A DNA stretch of 24,547 nucleotides from JBCCSZ01 sp039199225 (lineage in GTDB: Bacteria > Bacteroidota > Bacteroidia > Chitinophagales > Saprospiraceae). The position numbers and the translations under genes are program-made. Below are positions 15,278 to 23,311 of the stretch, in pieces. The DNA lies in assembly GCA_039199225.1 (NCBI GenBank), contig JBCCSZ010000091.1, positions 1 through 24,547 on the forward strand. The letters run 5' to 3'. Below the pieces are notes generated by a model, which did no database searches, was not told the DNA's origin, and was given only the letters and a program-made list of their open reading frames with translations. The stretch's first letter is position 1, and every line of letters starts with the position of its first letter.

Positions 15278-16003
15278 ATGAAAAAAATATGGAATAGCAT
15301 GCTTCTTTTATCCAGCCTCGTCCTCCTGATTGGATGTTCTGAGGCTCCTCCCCAGAAGACCGATTTATACATCTACCTGGACTATACCGAAGGACAGGAT
15401 TACACCGAGCGGTTGGCCGAAGATGCAGATAAGTTTTTGCAACTGATGGACATCACCGAAGGAAACGATCGAAACTATGGCAGCATTCGGATTTATCCGA
15501 TCCATGACGTAGCCTCCGCTTCCAGTGTCAACGTAAAGCTCAAAGAAGGTAAATCCCAATTCGAAGGCAATAAGTACTTGCGCCAAAAGGAGCTGGAAAC
15601 TTTTAAGCAGAAGTTGTTGGACAAGGCAGAAGCATTGAATGCCGACTATGTAGGTAAGCCACTGAAAAGTTCTCACATTTTTCATCCGCTCTGCAAAGGC
15701 ATCAAAAAGCTGAATCGATCGGACGCTGGCCGCAAATTGATTTTGGTTTATTCCGATATGTTGGAAAACAGCGAAGTAGCCAACTTGCATGCGCGCCAAC
15801 TAAAGCTAGAGGCTCTGCCTACACAATTTGATAATGCCTGTGGCATCGAGGACCTATCCGATTGCGAAATCTTCATCGTCCACCCAGTCGATAAGAAAAA
15901 CGATCAGAAAATCCGCCAAGCGGCAAAGTTCTGGGAGCAGTACCTGACCAGCAAAGGGCTCGACGGTGATTACTTCCACTTCGAGCCATCGATAGATATC
16001 TGA
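15278..16003 (+). CDS. Lipoprotein with von Willebrand factor A-like fold
   Basis: 241 aa. Signal sequence with LLIGC (Cys20), so probably envelope-anchored. Mature features fit a vWA/Rossmann-like domain. The first strand TDLYIYLDYTEGQ (28-40) puts an Asp-x-Thr at the place of the MIDAS DxSxS. Ser131/Ser132 in LKSSHIF take the place of the MIDAS Thr. The strand RKLILVYSDMLEN (152-164) carries the second Asp (160), and EIFIVHPV (197-204) is a further core strand. The DxSxS is not canonical, so metal binding is uncertain. It is the second gene of a pair with the coiled-coil/TM protein and ends 28 bp before a terminator. I infer an envelope component working with that membrane protein; no known system could be named. 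Confidence 0.85.
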   Translation: MKKIWNSMLLLSSLVLLIGCSEAPPQKTDLYIYLDYTEGQDYTERLAEDADKFLQLMDITEGNDRNYGSIRIYPIHDVASASSVNVKLKEGKSQFEGNKYLRQKELETFKQKLLDKAEALNADYVGKPLKSSHIFHPLCKGIKKLNRSDAGRKLILVYSDMLENSEVANLHARQLKLEALPTQFDNACGIEDLSDCEIFIVHPVDKKNDQKIRQAAKFWEQYLTSKGLDGDYFHFEPSIDI

Positions 16004-16031
16004 GTTTTGTTAATCGAAATGGATGAATTCA

Positions 16032-16067
16032 ACGTCCGTAGGAATGAAACACCTATGGGCGTTTTTT
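16032..16067 (+). terminator. Rho-independent terminator of the TM/vWA gene pair
   Basis: Stem ACGTCCGTAGG (16032-16042) pairs with CCTATGGGCGT (16052-16062), 11 bp including two G-T wobbles, with a 9-nt loop, followed by a T-run to 16067. It lies 28 bp after the vWA-like lipoprotein. Its T-run overlaps the stop codon of the convergent S41 peptidase gene. Confidence 0.85.
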
Positions 16068-17580
16068 ACTGCTTGTTGGACAAGATCATTTCTTTCAATT
16101 GCTGTAGTTGGTTGTCTTCCTCCCACAAGACTTGCTGTAGACTCCTGCTGATTTCTATATCTGGTTTGGTCCCATAGCCGTCAAGCAATTGGCCGTCCTT
16201 CTGAAAAGAAACCATCGTGCTTAACTTAACGCGTATTTTGGAATGTGGTAAGTAGTATTTTTCGCTGTTGCCGCTTGATCCATCGGTGGTTGTTCCAACT
16301 AAGTGAACGTTGGGTAGCCCCTTGAAAGTTGCTGCAAACACAGAGGCAGCACTAAAGCTCCTTTCGTTGGTTATCAGATAAACGGGCTTGTTGTAATGAT
16401 AGGCACCCAACGAAAGTTTGGCGCCATTGAAAAGAGTAAAATAAGGCTCGCTGAATCGCTTTTCCGAGAGTTTGTACATGGGTTTAAATGTTTCCAAAAA
16501 GTGGCGAATCGCTTGCTGTTCCTGTTTGTCGAAGGTGTTCATGGCGTAGAGGGACCGACGATTTAAGGAGCGTATGGTTCTAGCAGAGATGCGTCCTTCG
16601 CTGCGGTGGTGCGCAACGTTTACAACATGGATGGAATCGGGATGAACGATGTATTTGGCAAGCTCCAGAATCAGATGTCTTCTGCCACCGCTATTGCTTC
16701 GCACATCCAGAATAAGCGCTTTGCTGGATTGAATCTGTTGCATAAAGGCATGCAGTGTTTTGAAAAACTGAGGTGCCTTTTTCTCATTAAGCATTTCCGG
16801 AATGTAGATGTGGGCGATGCCATTCGAGTCCAGATGAAAATAGTTTTGCGCAATGGTCGAATCGTTTAGTTCTTCTGCCGAATGTGCAAATGCATCGAAT
16901 TTTTCTTTCCAGATAGGATGTAGCTTTGGATCGTTGGCTAGGTTTAAGACGACCGTAGTATCCTTTTCGAAATTGGTAAATGTAAATGAGCAGGGATCGG
17001 GCAGCGGTCTTTGCAACAGTCGATGGTTGCGCTCAATGTATTTCAACATTTCCACATAACGGGTGTAGTAAGCCTGTGGAGGCGCCTTGATTTCCTCTGG
17101 AATGATTTGCTTTTGGAAGTCTTCTATTGCAATGTGATTGATGGCTTTGAGGTATGGAAACTCATCGGAAATTGGATGGAATTTTTTGAGCGATTGATCG
17201 TACTGCAAAGCAAGTACTTTTTCATCGTAAGGAGCTGCCGTGAAAGGCAGGAATTTATGCTCATCATCCATATACCCTCTAACGTAGGCATGGCGGTCTC
17301 CAATTTTACCAATGGTCTCGGTTAGGAAAAGGCCAAGCTTGGATATGTCTGTTGGGGTGAGCGTACTGCTTTGCGCTGTAAAATATGCTTGCAAATCGTC
17401 CCTATACGAATAGCCATTCAAGCCTTGGTAGGACGAAAAATACTCGAGCTTTTTGGCAATGAATTCTAAGTCTTCCAAAAGCTGCTCCTCGGAGAGTTCC
17501 AAGGGTGGGTCTTCCGTCTGCGCCTGCGTGCTATGGAAGCTCCAAACCATCAGTAGAAGTACAAAAGTAGTCTTATGCAT
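16066..17580 (-). CDS. Secreted S41-family (tail-specific/tricorn-like) peptidase
   Basis: 504 aa from the chosen start. Signal peptide MHKTTFVLLLMVWSFHSTQA, cleaved before QTE. Eight in-frame residues upstream (to 17604) are omitted because they do not improve the signal peptide. Motifs in order: IGDRHAYVRG (about 93-102; His97 in the position used by tricorn-type S41 enzymes), LILDVRSNSGG (289-299, the oxyanion/PDZ-adjacent motif), NERSFSAASVFAA (405-417, nucleophile Ser) and HLVGTTTDGSSGNS (426-439). The Lys expected about 25 residues after Ser in CtpA-type proteases is absent (GSSGN instead), favouring a tricorn-like mechanism. The C-terminal GYGTKPDIEI strand is typical. It lies 94 bp downstream of the ABC permease on the same strand, so it may be co-transcribed. 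Substrate unknown. Confidence 0.93.
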   Translation of the reverse strand: MHKTTFVLLLMVWSFHSTQAQTEDPPLELSEEQLLEDLEFIAKKLEYFSSYQGLNGYSYRDDLQAYFTAQSSTLTPTDISKLGLFLTETIGKIGDRHAYVRGYMDDEHKFLPFTAAPYDEKVLALQYDQSLKKFHPISDEFPYLKAINHIAIEDFQKQIIPEEIKAPPQAYYTRYVEMLKYIERNHRLLQRPLPDPCSFTFTNFEKDTTVVLNLANDPKLHPIWKEKFDAFAHSAEELNDSTIAQNYFHLDSNGIAHIYIPEMLNEKKAPQFFKTLHAFMQQIQSSKALILDVRSNSGGRRHLILELAKYIVHPDSIHVVNVAHHRSEGRISARTIRSLNRRSLYAMNTFDKQEQQAIRHFLETFKPMYKLSEKRFSEPYFTLFNGAKLSLGAYHYNKPVYLITNERSFSAASVFAATFKGLPNVHLVGTTTDGSSGNSEKYYLPHSKIRVKLSTMVSFQKDGQLLDGYGTKPDIEISRSLQQVLWEEDNQLQQLKEMILSNKQ

Positions 17581-17611
17581 GTCGATAAAAATTAAACAAT
17601 GCAAGGATGCT

Positions 17612-17628
17612 GGACAGCCTGGCTATCC
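17612..17628. other. Intercistronic hairpin between ABC permease and S41 peptidase genes
   Basis: GGACAGC / GCTATCC with a CTG loop, a 7-bp stem with one G-T pair, in the 94-bp gap. There is no T-run, so it is not a terminator. It might modulate expression of the downstream S41 gene or simply be chance. Confidence 0.3.
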
Positions 17629-17674
17629 TATCCATCCAATTCAACTTTTACTTCTACAGATGTATAAGAACTGC

Positions 17675-19009
17675 TTACCCTTTGTAGAACATCCATTTCC
17701 ACAAAGTAGCCAGTGTAACCTTTTTGCCATACATCAGAATACCGACCCGATAAATTCTGCCGGAGAGCCAAACGAAGAATAGGGCAGAGGCAGCCATCAG
17801 GATAACCGATAGCGCAATTTGCCAAAAGGGCGGCGAAAATGCCAAGCGGGCTGGCATCACAATGGGCGAAAAGAGCGGGAAGATGGACGACCAAACGGCC
17901 AGGTTACTTTGCGGACTCTGGACCGCTACGATCATAATGTAAAAGGCAATGATGATGGGTATCGTAATGGGCAATGTCAAGGCTTGTCCTTCACCAAGGT
18001 CATCGCTCATCGCTGAGCCAATGGCAGCAAATAAGGAGGCATACAAGAAATATCCACCCAGGAAAAAGAAAATGAACAGTGGAATGATCAACAGCCAATT
18101 CTGGTTGCGCAGCTCCATTACTGCGAGGGCGACTTTGGATTCGATTTCTTCGTTGTCCATTTGCATCTCCATCATCTCTGGATTCATGGTAGCACCTGGC
18201 ATTTGGCTGGGATCAATGTCGATGAATAACATACTGATCAAATAAACAAGGGGAATTAAAACGATCCAAATCCCCAATTGCGTCAGCCCTACCGCCCCCA
18301 CACCAATGATCTTGCCGAGCATCAACTGAAAGGGTTTGACAGATGAGATCATAACTTCTACAATGCGATTCATTTTTTCCTCCATCACGCTGCGCATCAC
18401 CATCATACCGTAAATCAAAACGGCCATGTACATCACAAAGCTCATCGCACCTCCAATCAAAGCACCGATGGCGCTGGTCATCGAGCTGGCATTGTCGCTT
18501 TCTCCATTGATGGGATCGGGTTCGATTTCAATATCGGTATTGAGGGCTTCCAAGGCTGCTTTGTCGAAGTTGAGTTGTTCGATTTTAAAATCTCGGATGT
18601 GTTTGCGCAAGGCAGAACGGATGGTGGATTCCAGTTTGAGATCGGGTGGATTGTTGTCGTAATAGTAAAAAACCCGATGCCTTCCAGTCCGGATGTCATT
18701 CAGCTCGGGGATGAGCAGCACTCCATCGAACTCATCGGCTTCCACCTTTTTCTTCAGTTCGTCGATTCCTTCACTGGTTTTATTGAAGCTGGTTTTGGCG
18801 TCGGCCTTAATGTTTTTCTCGTCGAGAATCCCCGATTTATCCACAACAGCGATTCGGGTGCGGCCACTACCTTCGTAGCTAAAAATGAGCCCGACCACTA
18901 CGATGAAAACGGCAATGGCCAGTGGTGTCAGTAGGGTGGCGAGGATGAAGGAGCGCTTTTTGACACGTGTCAGGTATTCACGCTTGATGATTAACCAAAG
19001 TTTATTCAT
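17675..19009 (-). CDS. ABC-2 type transporter permease (NatB-like)
   Basis: 444 aa. The N-terminal cytoplasmic helix MNKLWLIIKREYLTRVKKRS and TM1 (about 21-44) are typical of ABC-2 exporters. A large extracytoplasmic domain (about 46-185) contains the RIAVVDKSGIL strand. A cluster of TM helices follows: about 188-208 (SMTSAIGALIGGAMSFVMYM), then GKIIGVGAVGLTQLGIWIVL, LLIIPLFIFFFLGGYFLYAS and two or three more. The C-terminus YRVGILMYGKKVTL matches the NatB/YhaP type. It is 15 bp downstream of the ATPase gene, so the two form one exporter of the sodium/antimicrobial or undefined substrate class. The substrate cannot be read from the sequence. Confidence 0.93.
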   Translation of the reverse strand: MNKLWLIIKREYLTRVKKRSFILATLLTPLAIAVFIVVVGLIFSYEGSGRTRIAVVDKSGILDEKNIKADAKTSFNKTSEGIDELKKKVEADEFDGVLLIPELNDIRTGRHRVFYYYDNNPPDLKLESTIRSALRKHIRDFKIEQLNFDKAALEALNTDIEIEPDPINGESDNASSMTSAIGALIGGAMSFVMYMAVLIYGMMVMRSVMEEKMNRIVEVMISSVKPFQLMLGKIIGVGAVGLTQLGIWIVLIPLVYLISMLFIDIDPSQMPGATMNPEMMEMQMDNEEIESKVALAVMELRNQNWLLIIPLFIFFFLGGYFLYASLFAAIGSAMSDDLGEGQALTLPITIPIIIAFYIMIVAVQSPQSNLAVWSSIFPLFSPIVMPARLAFSPPFWQIALSVILMAASALFFVWLSGRIYRVGILMYGKKVTLATLWKWMFYKG

Positions 19010-19024
19010 TTGTGCTGGGCGTTT

Positions 19025-19927
19025 TTAGTTGGACCCTTCGACCTGGCGGATGAATATCTCGTTCAGGGTTGGGAGTATTTCGTTGAAGGAATGGATTTGG
19101 ACACCGGCCTGAAGAAGGCGTTGCAAAATCTGATTGGAATCCTGGCCTTCTGCCATTTTAACGGTAATCGAATTTTCAGAGCTTTCTTCTATTTGCAAAG
19201 CTTGTTGGACATCGTCTGGGATGCTGCCCTCAAATTCGATGCGGAAAAGATTGTCCTTAAATTGATTCTTAATGTCGATCACCTTTCCCTGGAGAATGTT
19301 TTTGCCGTTGCTGATCAGGACGATGTATTCACAAATTTCTTCGACTTGTTCCATGCGGTGGGTCGAGAAAATAATGCTGCAACCCTTTCTGTTGAGCTCG
19401 TCGATTTCATCTTTGATCAGGTTGGTGTTGATGGGGTCGAGACCAGAGAAGGGTTCATCCAAAATGAGCAATTTGGGTTTGTGTATCACCGTAGCAATAA
19501 ACTGAATTTTTTGTTGCATACCCTTCGACAATTCTTCGATCTTTTTGTCCCACCAATCTTTGATGTCAAATTTGTCGAACCAATATTTGATTTCGTTCTT
19601 CGCTTCCTTTTTACTCAGCCCTTTGAGCTGGGCCAGATAAAGGAGGTGTTCACCCACTTTCATTTTTTTGTATAAGCCTCGCTCCTCGGGCATGTAGCCA
19701 ATCTTGGAAGGGTGTTCGCCATTGAGGGGTACACCGTCGAGTAGAACCTGCCCTTCATCGGCGCGGGTGATGGTCGTGATGATGCGGATCAAAGAAGTTT
19801 TTCCGGCACCATTGGGACCGAGCATTCCAAAGATGCAGCCCTTGGGAATCTCGAATGATACGTGGTCGACGGCTGTATGGTCGCCATACGTTTTGACGAC
19901 ATTATCGAATTGGAGGATTGGATTCAT
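19025..19927 (-). CDS. ABC transporter ATP-binding protein (NatA-like)
   Basis: 300 aa nucleotide-binding subunit. Walker A GPNGAGKTS (37-45), ABC signature LSKGMQQ (133-139), Walker B LLILDE (153-158), D-loop SGLD (161-164) and H-loop His190 in FSTHRMEQ. The C-terminal 80 residues match the DUF4162-type extension common in ABC-2 exporter ATPases. It is the first gene of the minus-strand run ATPase, permease, S41 peptidase. The start ATG at 19927 follows an AT-rich leader, and no exact Bacteroidota promoter box was found upstream. Confidence 0.95.
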   Translation of the reverse strand: MNPILQFDNVVKTYGDHTAVDHVSFEIPKGCIFGMLGPNGAGKTSLIRIITTITRADEGQVLLDGVPLNGEHPSKIGYMPEERGLYKKMKVGEHLLYLAQLKGLSKKEAKNEIKYWFDKFDIKDWWDKKIEELSKGMQQKIQFIATVIHKPKLLILDEPFSGLDPINTNLIKDEIDELNRKGCSIIFSTHRMEQVEEICEYIVLISNGKNILQGKVIDIKNQFKDNLFRIEFEGSIPDDVQQALQIEESSENSITVKMAEGQDSNQILQRLLQAGVQIHSFNEILPTLNEIFIRQVEGSN

Positions 19928-20223
19928 ACTAATAGGCGGATGAGAATATGGTATTCAATTAGTAGGGCAAAAAAAATTGATGCAGTGATGCTGAACAGCT
20001 AACTACGCGATCAACTTTTGATAGCCACTTCGTTTTTTGATGCTTTAGTTTTACAGTCGGCCAGCTCAATGTGAGCAAACGACCGTCGGTAAGATAAATC
20101 AAATAATCTTGTAGCACTTAGTATTTTAGATAAAAGATTACCTTCTATCGGACCAGACAGATCGATACATGGATTAAAGCAGACTTTCTACAGGATGGTT
20201 TATCAATAAGAAACAGCAGAATC
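19928..20223. other. Intergenic region between two minus-strand operons
   Basis: A 296-bp AT-rich region. It must hold the promoter of the ABC operon and the 3' end of the aminopeptidase transcript. I see neither a clear terminator hairpin with a T-run nor an exact TTG/TAnnTTTG pair. The small interrupted palindrome ACCGTCGGT at about 20085-20095 is the only symmetry noted. Confidence 0.4.
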
Positions 20224-21705
20224 TTATAAATGATTTAAAAGGTCGACCAATAATTTTACACCAAAGCTGGTGGCACTTTTTTGCTTGGTATAAGGATGCG
20301 ACCCAAAAGCTACGCCGGCAATGTCGAGGTGCGCCCAGCGAGGATGCTCGCCGATGAATACTTCCAGGAATTTGGCAGCAGTGATGGCACCAGCGACCGG
20401 CCGGATGCTCAGGTTGCGCACATCGGCTACTTCCGATTCGAGTTCCTTGCGGTATTCCTTCCAGATGGGTAAGCGCCACAGACGCTCTCCGGTCCGTTGC
20501 CCGGCGGCCAGCATCAGATCGGCCAATTCGTCGTTGTTGGTGAACAGCCCACCAGCCTCGTAGCCCAATGCCCGAACACAATTGCCCGTGAGCGTCGCCA
20601 GGTCGATCATAATATCTGGCTTGTAATGCTTGTTCATGTAGGCAAGCCCATCTGCTAGAATCAGGCGACCTTCAGCATCTGTATCGATGACCTCAATGGT
20701 TTGGCCATCGTACGAACCGATGATGTCACCGGGTTTGACCGCATTGGCATCTACGCAATTGTCCGTTGTTGGAACGATGCCGATGAGGTGAACGGGCAAT
20801 TTGAGCTTAGCTGTCAGCTCCATGGTGCCAAGCACAGCCGCTGCGCCGCCCATATCGCTCTTCATGTAGTGCATGTTGACCGACCCCTTGATGGACAGTC
20901 CCCCCGTATCGAAGGTGACCCCCTTGCCCACCAAGCCGACCTTGGGATACTTCTTCCGGCCTTTGGGCTTGTATTCCATGATGATGAAATAAGGAGGATA
21001 TTCACTGCCGCGATTGACTGCCAGAAGGGCCTCCAAACCAGTTTTTTGTATTTGAGACTTATTGAGCACTCGTACCTTGAAGTCGTGATCTTTACCCGAT
21101 TGAACGGCCCATTTTGCCAAAGTCTCCGGCTTTACTTTATTGCCAGGCCCGTCGACCAATTCCATAATTCTCATCTGCGTCTCAGCCATTGCCTGGCCTT
21201 TGCGAGCCCCCGAGGCATATTTTTTAGCTTCTGAGCTGATGAAAGCCAGGCGAGTACTTTTTTTCTTCAAAGGGTGGGCATCTGACTTCTTGCTCTTAAA
21301 AGTACCTATATAATGGGTGCCTAATAACAAGCCGTTAACTGATGTGGTGGCCAGTGCATCAACAGAGATTTTATCGGCATCCAAATACCTGTCAGAAATA
21401 CCAATTTGGCCACTGAGGATTTTGCTGTGTCGAAAAGACAAGCCACGGAATGCGTTGGTCACTACAGCCTCGGATGGGTGGTCTCCCAGTCCCAAGAGTA
21501 ACCATCTGCTGCCTTTGTGTTCAGCCGGATAAATACAATGAATGCTTCCAGCATTGGCATTAAAATCCGATTGGAGTAGCTTGGCATCCTGACCACTTTC
21601 TGTTGCAATCTCCTTCAGTTGATCGGCTAGTTGATCCGATTGAAGGAGAGGGATAATCAGTTGTATGGGAGTAGATGGTATGCTTGTGAGGTACTTTAAG
21701 GTCAT
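20224..21705 (-). CDS. Leucyl aminopeptidase, M17 family
   Basis: 493 aa cytosolic metallo-aminopeptidase that removes N-terminal residues from peptides using two metal ions. All active-site residues are present and align with E. coli PepA at a constant offset of 9: metal ligands Lys261, Asp266, Asp284, Asp343 and Glu345, catalytic Lys273 and Arg347. The motifs are GKGVTFDTGGLSIKG (260-274), KSDMGGAAAVLG (282-293) and DTDAEGRLILADGL (341-354). The variable N-terminal domain is about residues 1-165. Length is close to PepA (503). It begins 2 bp after the esterase stop, so translation is probably coupled and both are driven from the promoter at 22832-22861. The symbol pepA is plausible but not given because M17 naming varies. 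Confidence 0.96.
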   Translation of the reverse strand: MTLKYLTSIPSTPIQLIIPLLQSDQLADQLKEIATESGQDAKLLQSDFNANAGSIHCIYPAEHKGSRWLLLGLGDHPSEAVVTNAFRGLSFRHSKILSGQIGISDRYLDADKISVDALATTSVNGLLLGTHYIGTFKSKKSDAHPLKKKSTRLAFISSEAKKYASGARKGQAMAETQMRIMELVDGPGNKVKPETLAKWAVQSGKDHDFKVRVLNKSQIQKTGLEALLAVNRGSEYPPYFIIMEYKPKGRKKYPKVGLVGKGVTFDTGGLSIKGSVNMHYMKSDMGGAAAVLGTMELTAKLKLPVHLIGIVPTTDNCVDANAVKPGDIIGSYDGQTIEVIDTDAEGRLILADGLAYMNKHYKPDIMIDLATLTGNCVRALGYEAGGLFTNNDELADLMLAAGQRTGERLWRLPIWKEYRKELESEVADVRNLSIRPVAGAITAAKFLEVFIGEHPRWAHLDIAGVAFGSHPYTKQKSATSFGVKLLVDLLNHL

Positions 21706-21707
21706 CT

Positions 21708-22823
21708 CTATACAAGTTCAGAATTTTTAAAAAATAGCCACTCTATCGCTTTAGGGAATTCAATTCCCCAACGGGACTCATTGTGTTCTCCTTTGGGATC
21801 GACAGACAATTGAAAAGCGATGCGGGATTCATCAATGCGGTTTCTTTCAAGAGCTGACTTAAAGCGCATGATATTGGGTAACATAGTCGGACTTTCTTGC
21901 TCGCCAGCGTAAATATAAATCTTACTCTCAAAGGTAGCAAAATATTCATCGGCCCGCACAGCGATGTGGGGGTCTACCCAAAGGGAGGGCGAAAAGATCA
22001 TCAGCTTGCTGTATACTTCGGGGTATTTCAAACCGGCATACATGCTTATCAATCCCCCCATCGAGCTACCGCCAATCCCCGTGAATTCCCGCTCAGGACG
22101 GGTCCGAAATTTGCGATCGATGTATTTTTTGAGAGTATCCGCCAAGAATCGAACATACTTTTTGCCATCACCAGCCCCTAATTTTGTCTGGTGGGAGGGA
22201 GTAAACTCTGCAATGCGCTCCTCCGCAGCATGATCTATGGCGATGATAATGACATCTCCCATGCCTTGCTCTGTCAAAAAAGCCAGCTTTTTATCGACTG
22301 CCCAGTTGCCATAGGGCGCATAATCGTCGAATAAGTTTTGACCATCTTGGAGATAAAGGACGGGATAGTGCTTGTCGGTATCGTAGTAATTGTGAGGCAG
22401 TAAAGCGGTAATTCTACGGGTTTTGATGAGTTGGGGCATTTCGAAATTCTCCGAAAGAATCTCGACCTTGGGCAGAAACGTATCCAAGTAGTTTTTCCCA
22501 CTGCTCATCCAATAAGGTACCTTGTCTTTGACCAATCCCGTGTTTTGAAAAAGTTGCCGGTTGGGAATGCCATTTCCCATCGTATCCAACTCCACCGAAT
22601 CCCAATTGCCAAGGGTATACTTGTATTCTATGGGAAGGGGTAATTCTTGGTCCTCGGGAAAAATAAAGCGGTAGACGCCGTTTTCCTTAGCCACCATCCT
22701 GAATTCCGGCTGCCCGGCCTGCCAATTGTTGAAATTTCCTACTACATAGACAGACTGATTGTCCTGCAGGGAAGTAGACAACTCAAGGGTGAGAGACGGT
22801 TTTGTCAACGCTTGATTTTCCAT
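21708..22823 (-). CDS. Esterase (enterochelin-esterase-like alpha/beta hydrolase) with CBM-like N-terminal domain
   Basis: 371 aa, no signal peptide, so probably cytoplasmic. Residues about 9-90 form an Ig-like beta-sandwich similar to starch-binding CBM20/CBM48 domains (SVYVVGNFNNWQ at 24-35, IEYKYTLGNWDSVELD at 65-80). Residues about 130-365 form an esterase D/PF00756 hydrolase: PVLYLQDGQNLFDD (154-167), nucleophile Ser254 in GGSSMGG (251-257), acid residue probably in GEQES (307-311), His347 in GEHNESRW. The substrate is unknown; relatives hydrolyse acyl or siderophore esters. It is the first gene of a two-gene operon with the M17 aminopeptidase 2 bp downstream. The only sensible start ATG (22823) lies just 8 nt from a good -7 box, implying a transcript with almost no leader. 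Confidence 0.93.
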   Translation of the reverse strand: MENQALTKPSLTLELSTSLQDNQSVYVVGNFNNWQAGQPEFRMVAKENGVYRFIFPEDQELPLPIEYKYTLGNWDSVELDTMGNGIPNRQLFQNTGLVKDKVPYWMSSGKNYLDTFLPKVEILSENFEMPQLIKTRRITALLPHNYYDTDKHYPVLYLQDGQNLFDDYAPYGNWAVDKKLAFLTEQGMGDVIIIAIDHAAEERIAEFTPSHQTKLGAGDGKKYVRFLADTLKKYIDRKFRTRPEREFTGIGGSSMGGLISMYAGLKYPEVYSKLMIFSPSLWVDPHIAVRADEYFATFESKIYIYAGEQESPTMLPNIMRFKSALERNRIDESRIAFQLSVDPKGEHNESRWGIEFPKAIEWLFFKNSELV

Positions 22824-22831
22824 ATGGCGGG

Positions 22832-22861
22832 CAAATATAGCGCAAAATCATAGAATCCAAT
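22832..22861 (-). promoter_or_regulatory. Bacteroidota-type promoter for the esterase-aminopeptidase operon
   Basis: On the minus strand: ATTG (22861-22858), 18 nt, then TATATTTG (22839-22832). This fits the TTG / TAnnTTTG consensus of the Bacteroidota housekeeping sigma factor. Only 8 nt separate the box from the ATG, so transcription would start about 0-5 nt before the start codon. Confidence 0.6.
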
Positions 22862-23311
22862 GGACGGTAGTTCATTGTTTTTGTCCATTTTGACCAGCAG
22901 AGATCACAACTTTGTCATTTTGGCTAGAAATCAGGAGCGTCCGCATTGCTTCGACCCAAAAAGGAGAAGGGCAGTTTTTGAGTTCGTGCATTCGTCACAT
23001 ATGCAAAGGGTAAATAGGGTAATGTGATTGGATAAATATCAAATATTAATAAAATTTAATATGTTTTTTACTGGATAGCTGCATTTATGCATACTTTTAT
23101 TTACATTTGTGGCTCCCGAACAGCGTCGTTCCAAAACCAATTCTTTAAAGCATTTCCCAATACCGATTACTGGTGCCAAGTCGGCACTTGTCAGCAACTG
23201 TTTCTAATAAAAATTTTTGGAATCCATCCTTTCACCCGCCAGGTGTTGAGAGGAGGTAGTTCCATGACTTATTGAGATTCAAACTTTCGGCACTAAACAC
23301 AAAATCGGATA
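22862..23311. other. AT-rich intergenic region upstream of the adhesin
   Basis: About 450 bp between divergent genes with no convincing gene. The 62-residue open frame at 23087-23275 has no recognisable features. A plus-strand TACATTTG (23102-23109) fits a -7 box, but no TTG lies at the expected -33 position. If used, it would give a leader of about 195 nt. Confidence 0.4.
23102..23109 (+). promoter_or_regulatory. Possible -7 promoter box for the adhesin gene
   Basis: TACATTTG matches TAnnTTTG, upstream of the adhesin in the right orientation. The -33 element is missing at the expected distance, so support is weak. Confidence 0.25.

Noticed and set aside
19010..19675. 221-residue plus-strand open frame opposite the ABC ATPase
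   Set aside because: Antisense shadow of a gene with complete Walker and signature motifs.
23087..23275. 62-residue plus-strand open frame, with an AGGAGG at 23251-23256 before an internal ATG
   Set aside because: The ATG after AGGAGG opens only three codons. Bacteroidota rarely use Shine-Dalgarno sites, and the frame has no conserved features and overlaps the likely promoter region.
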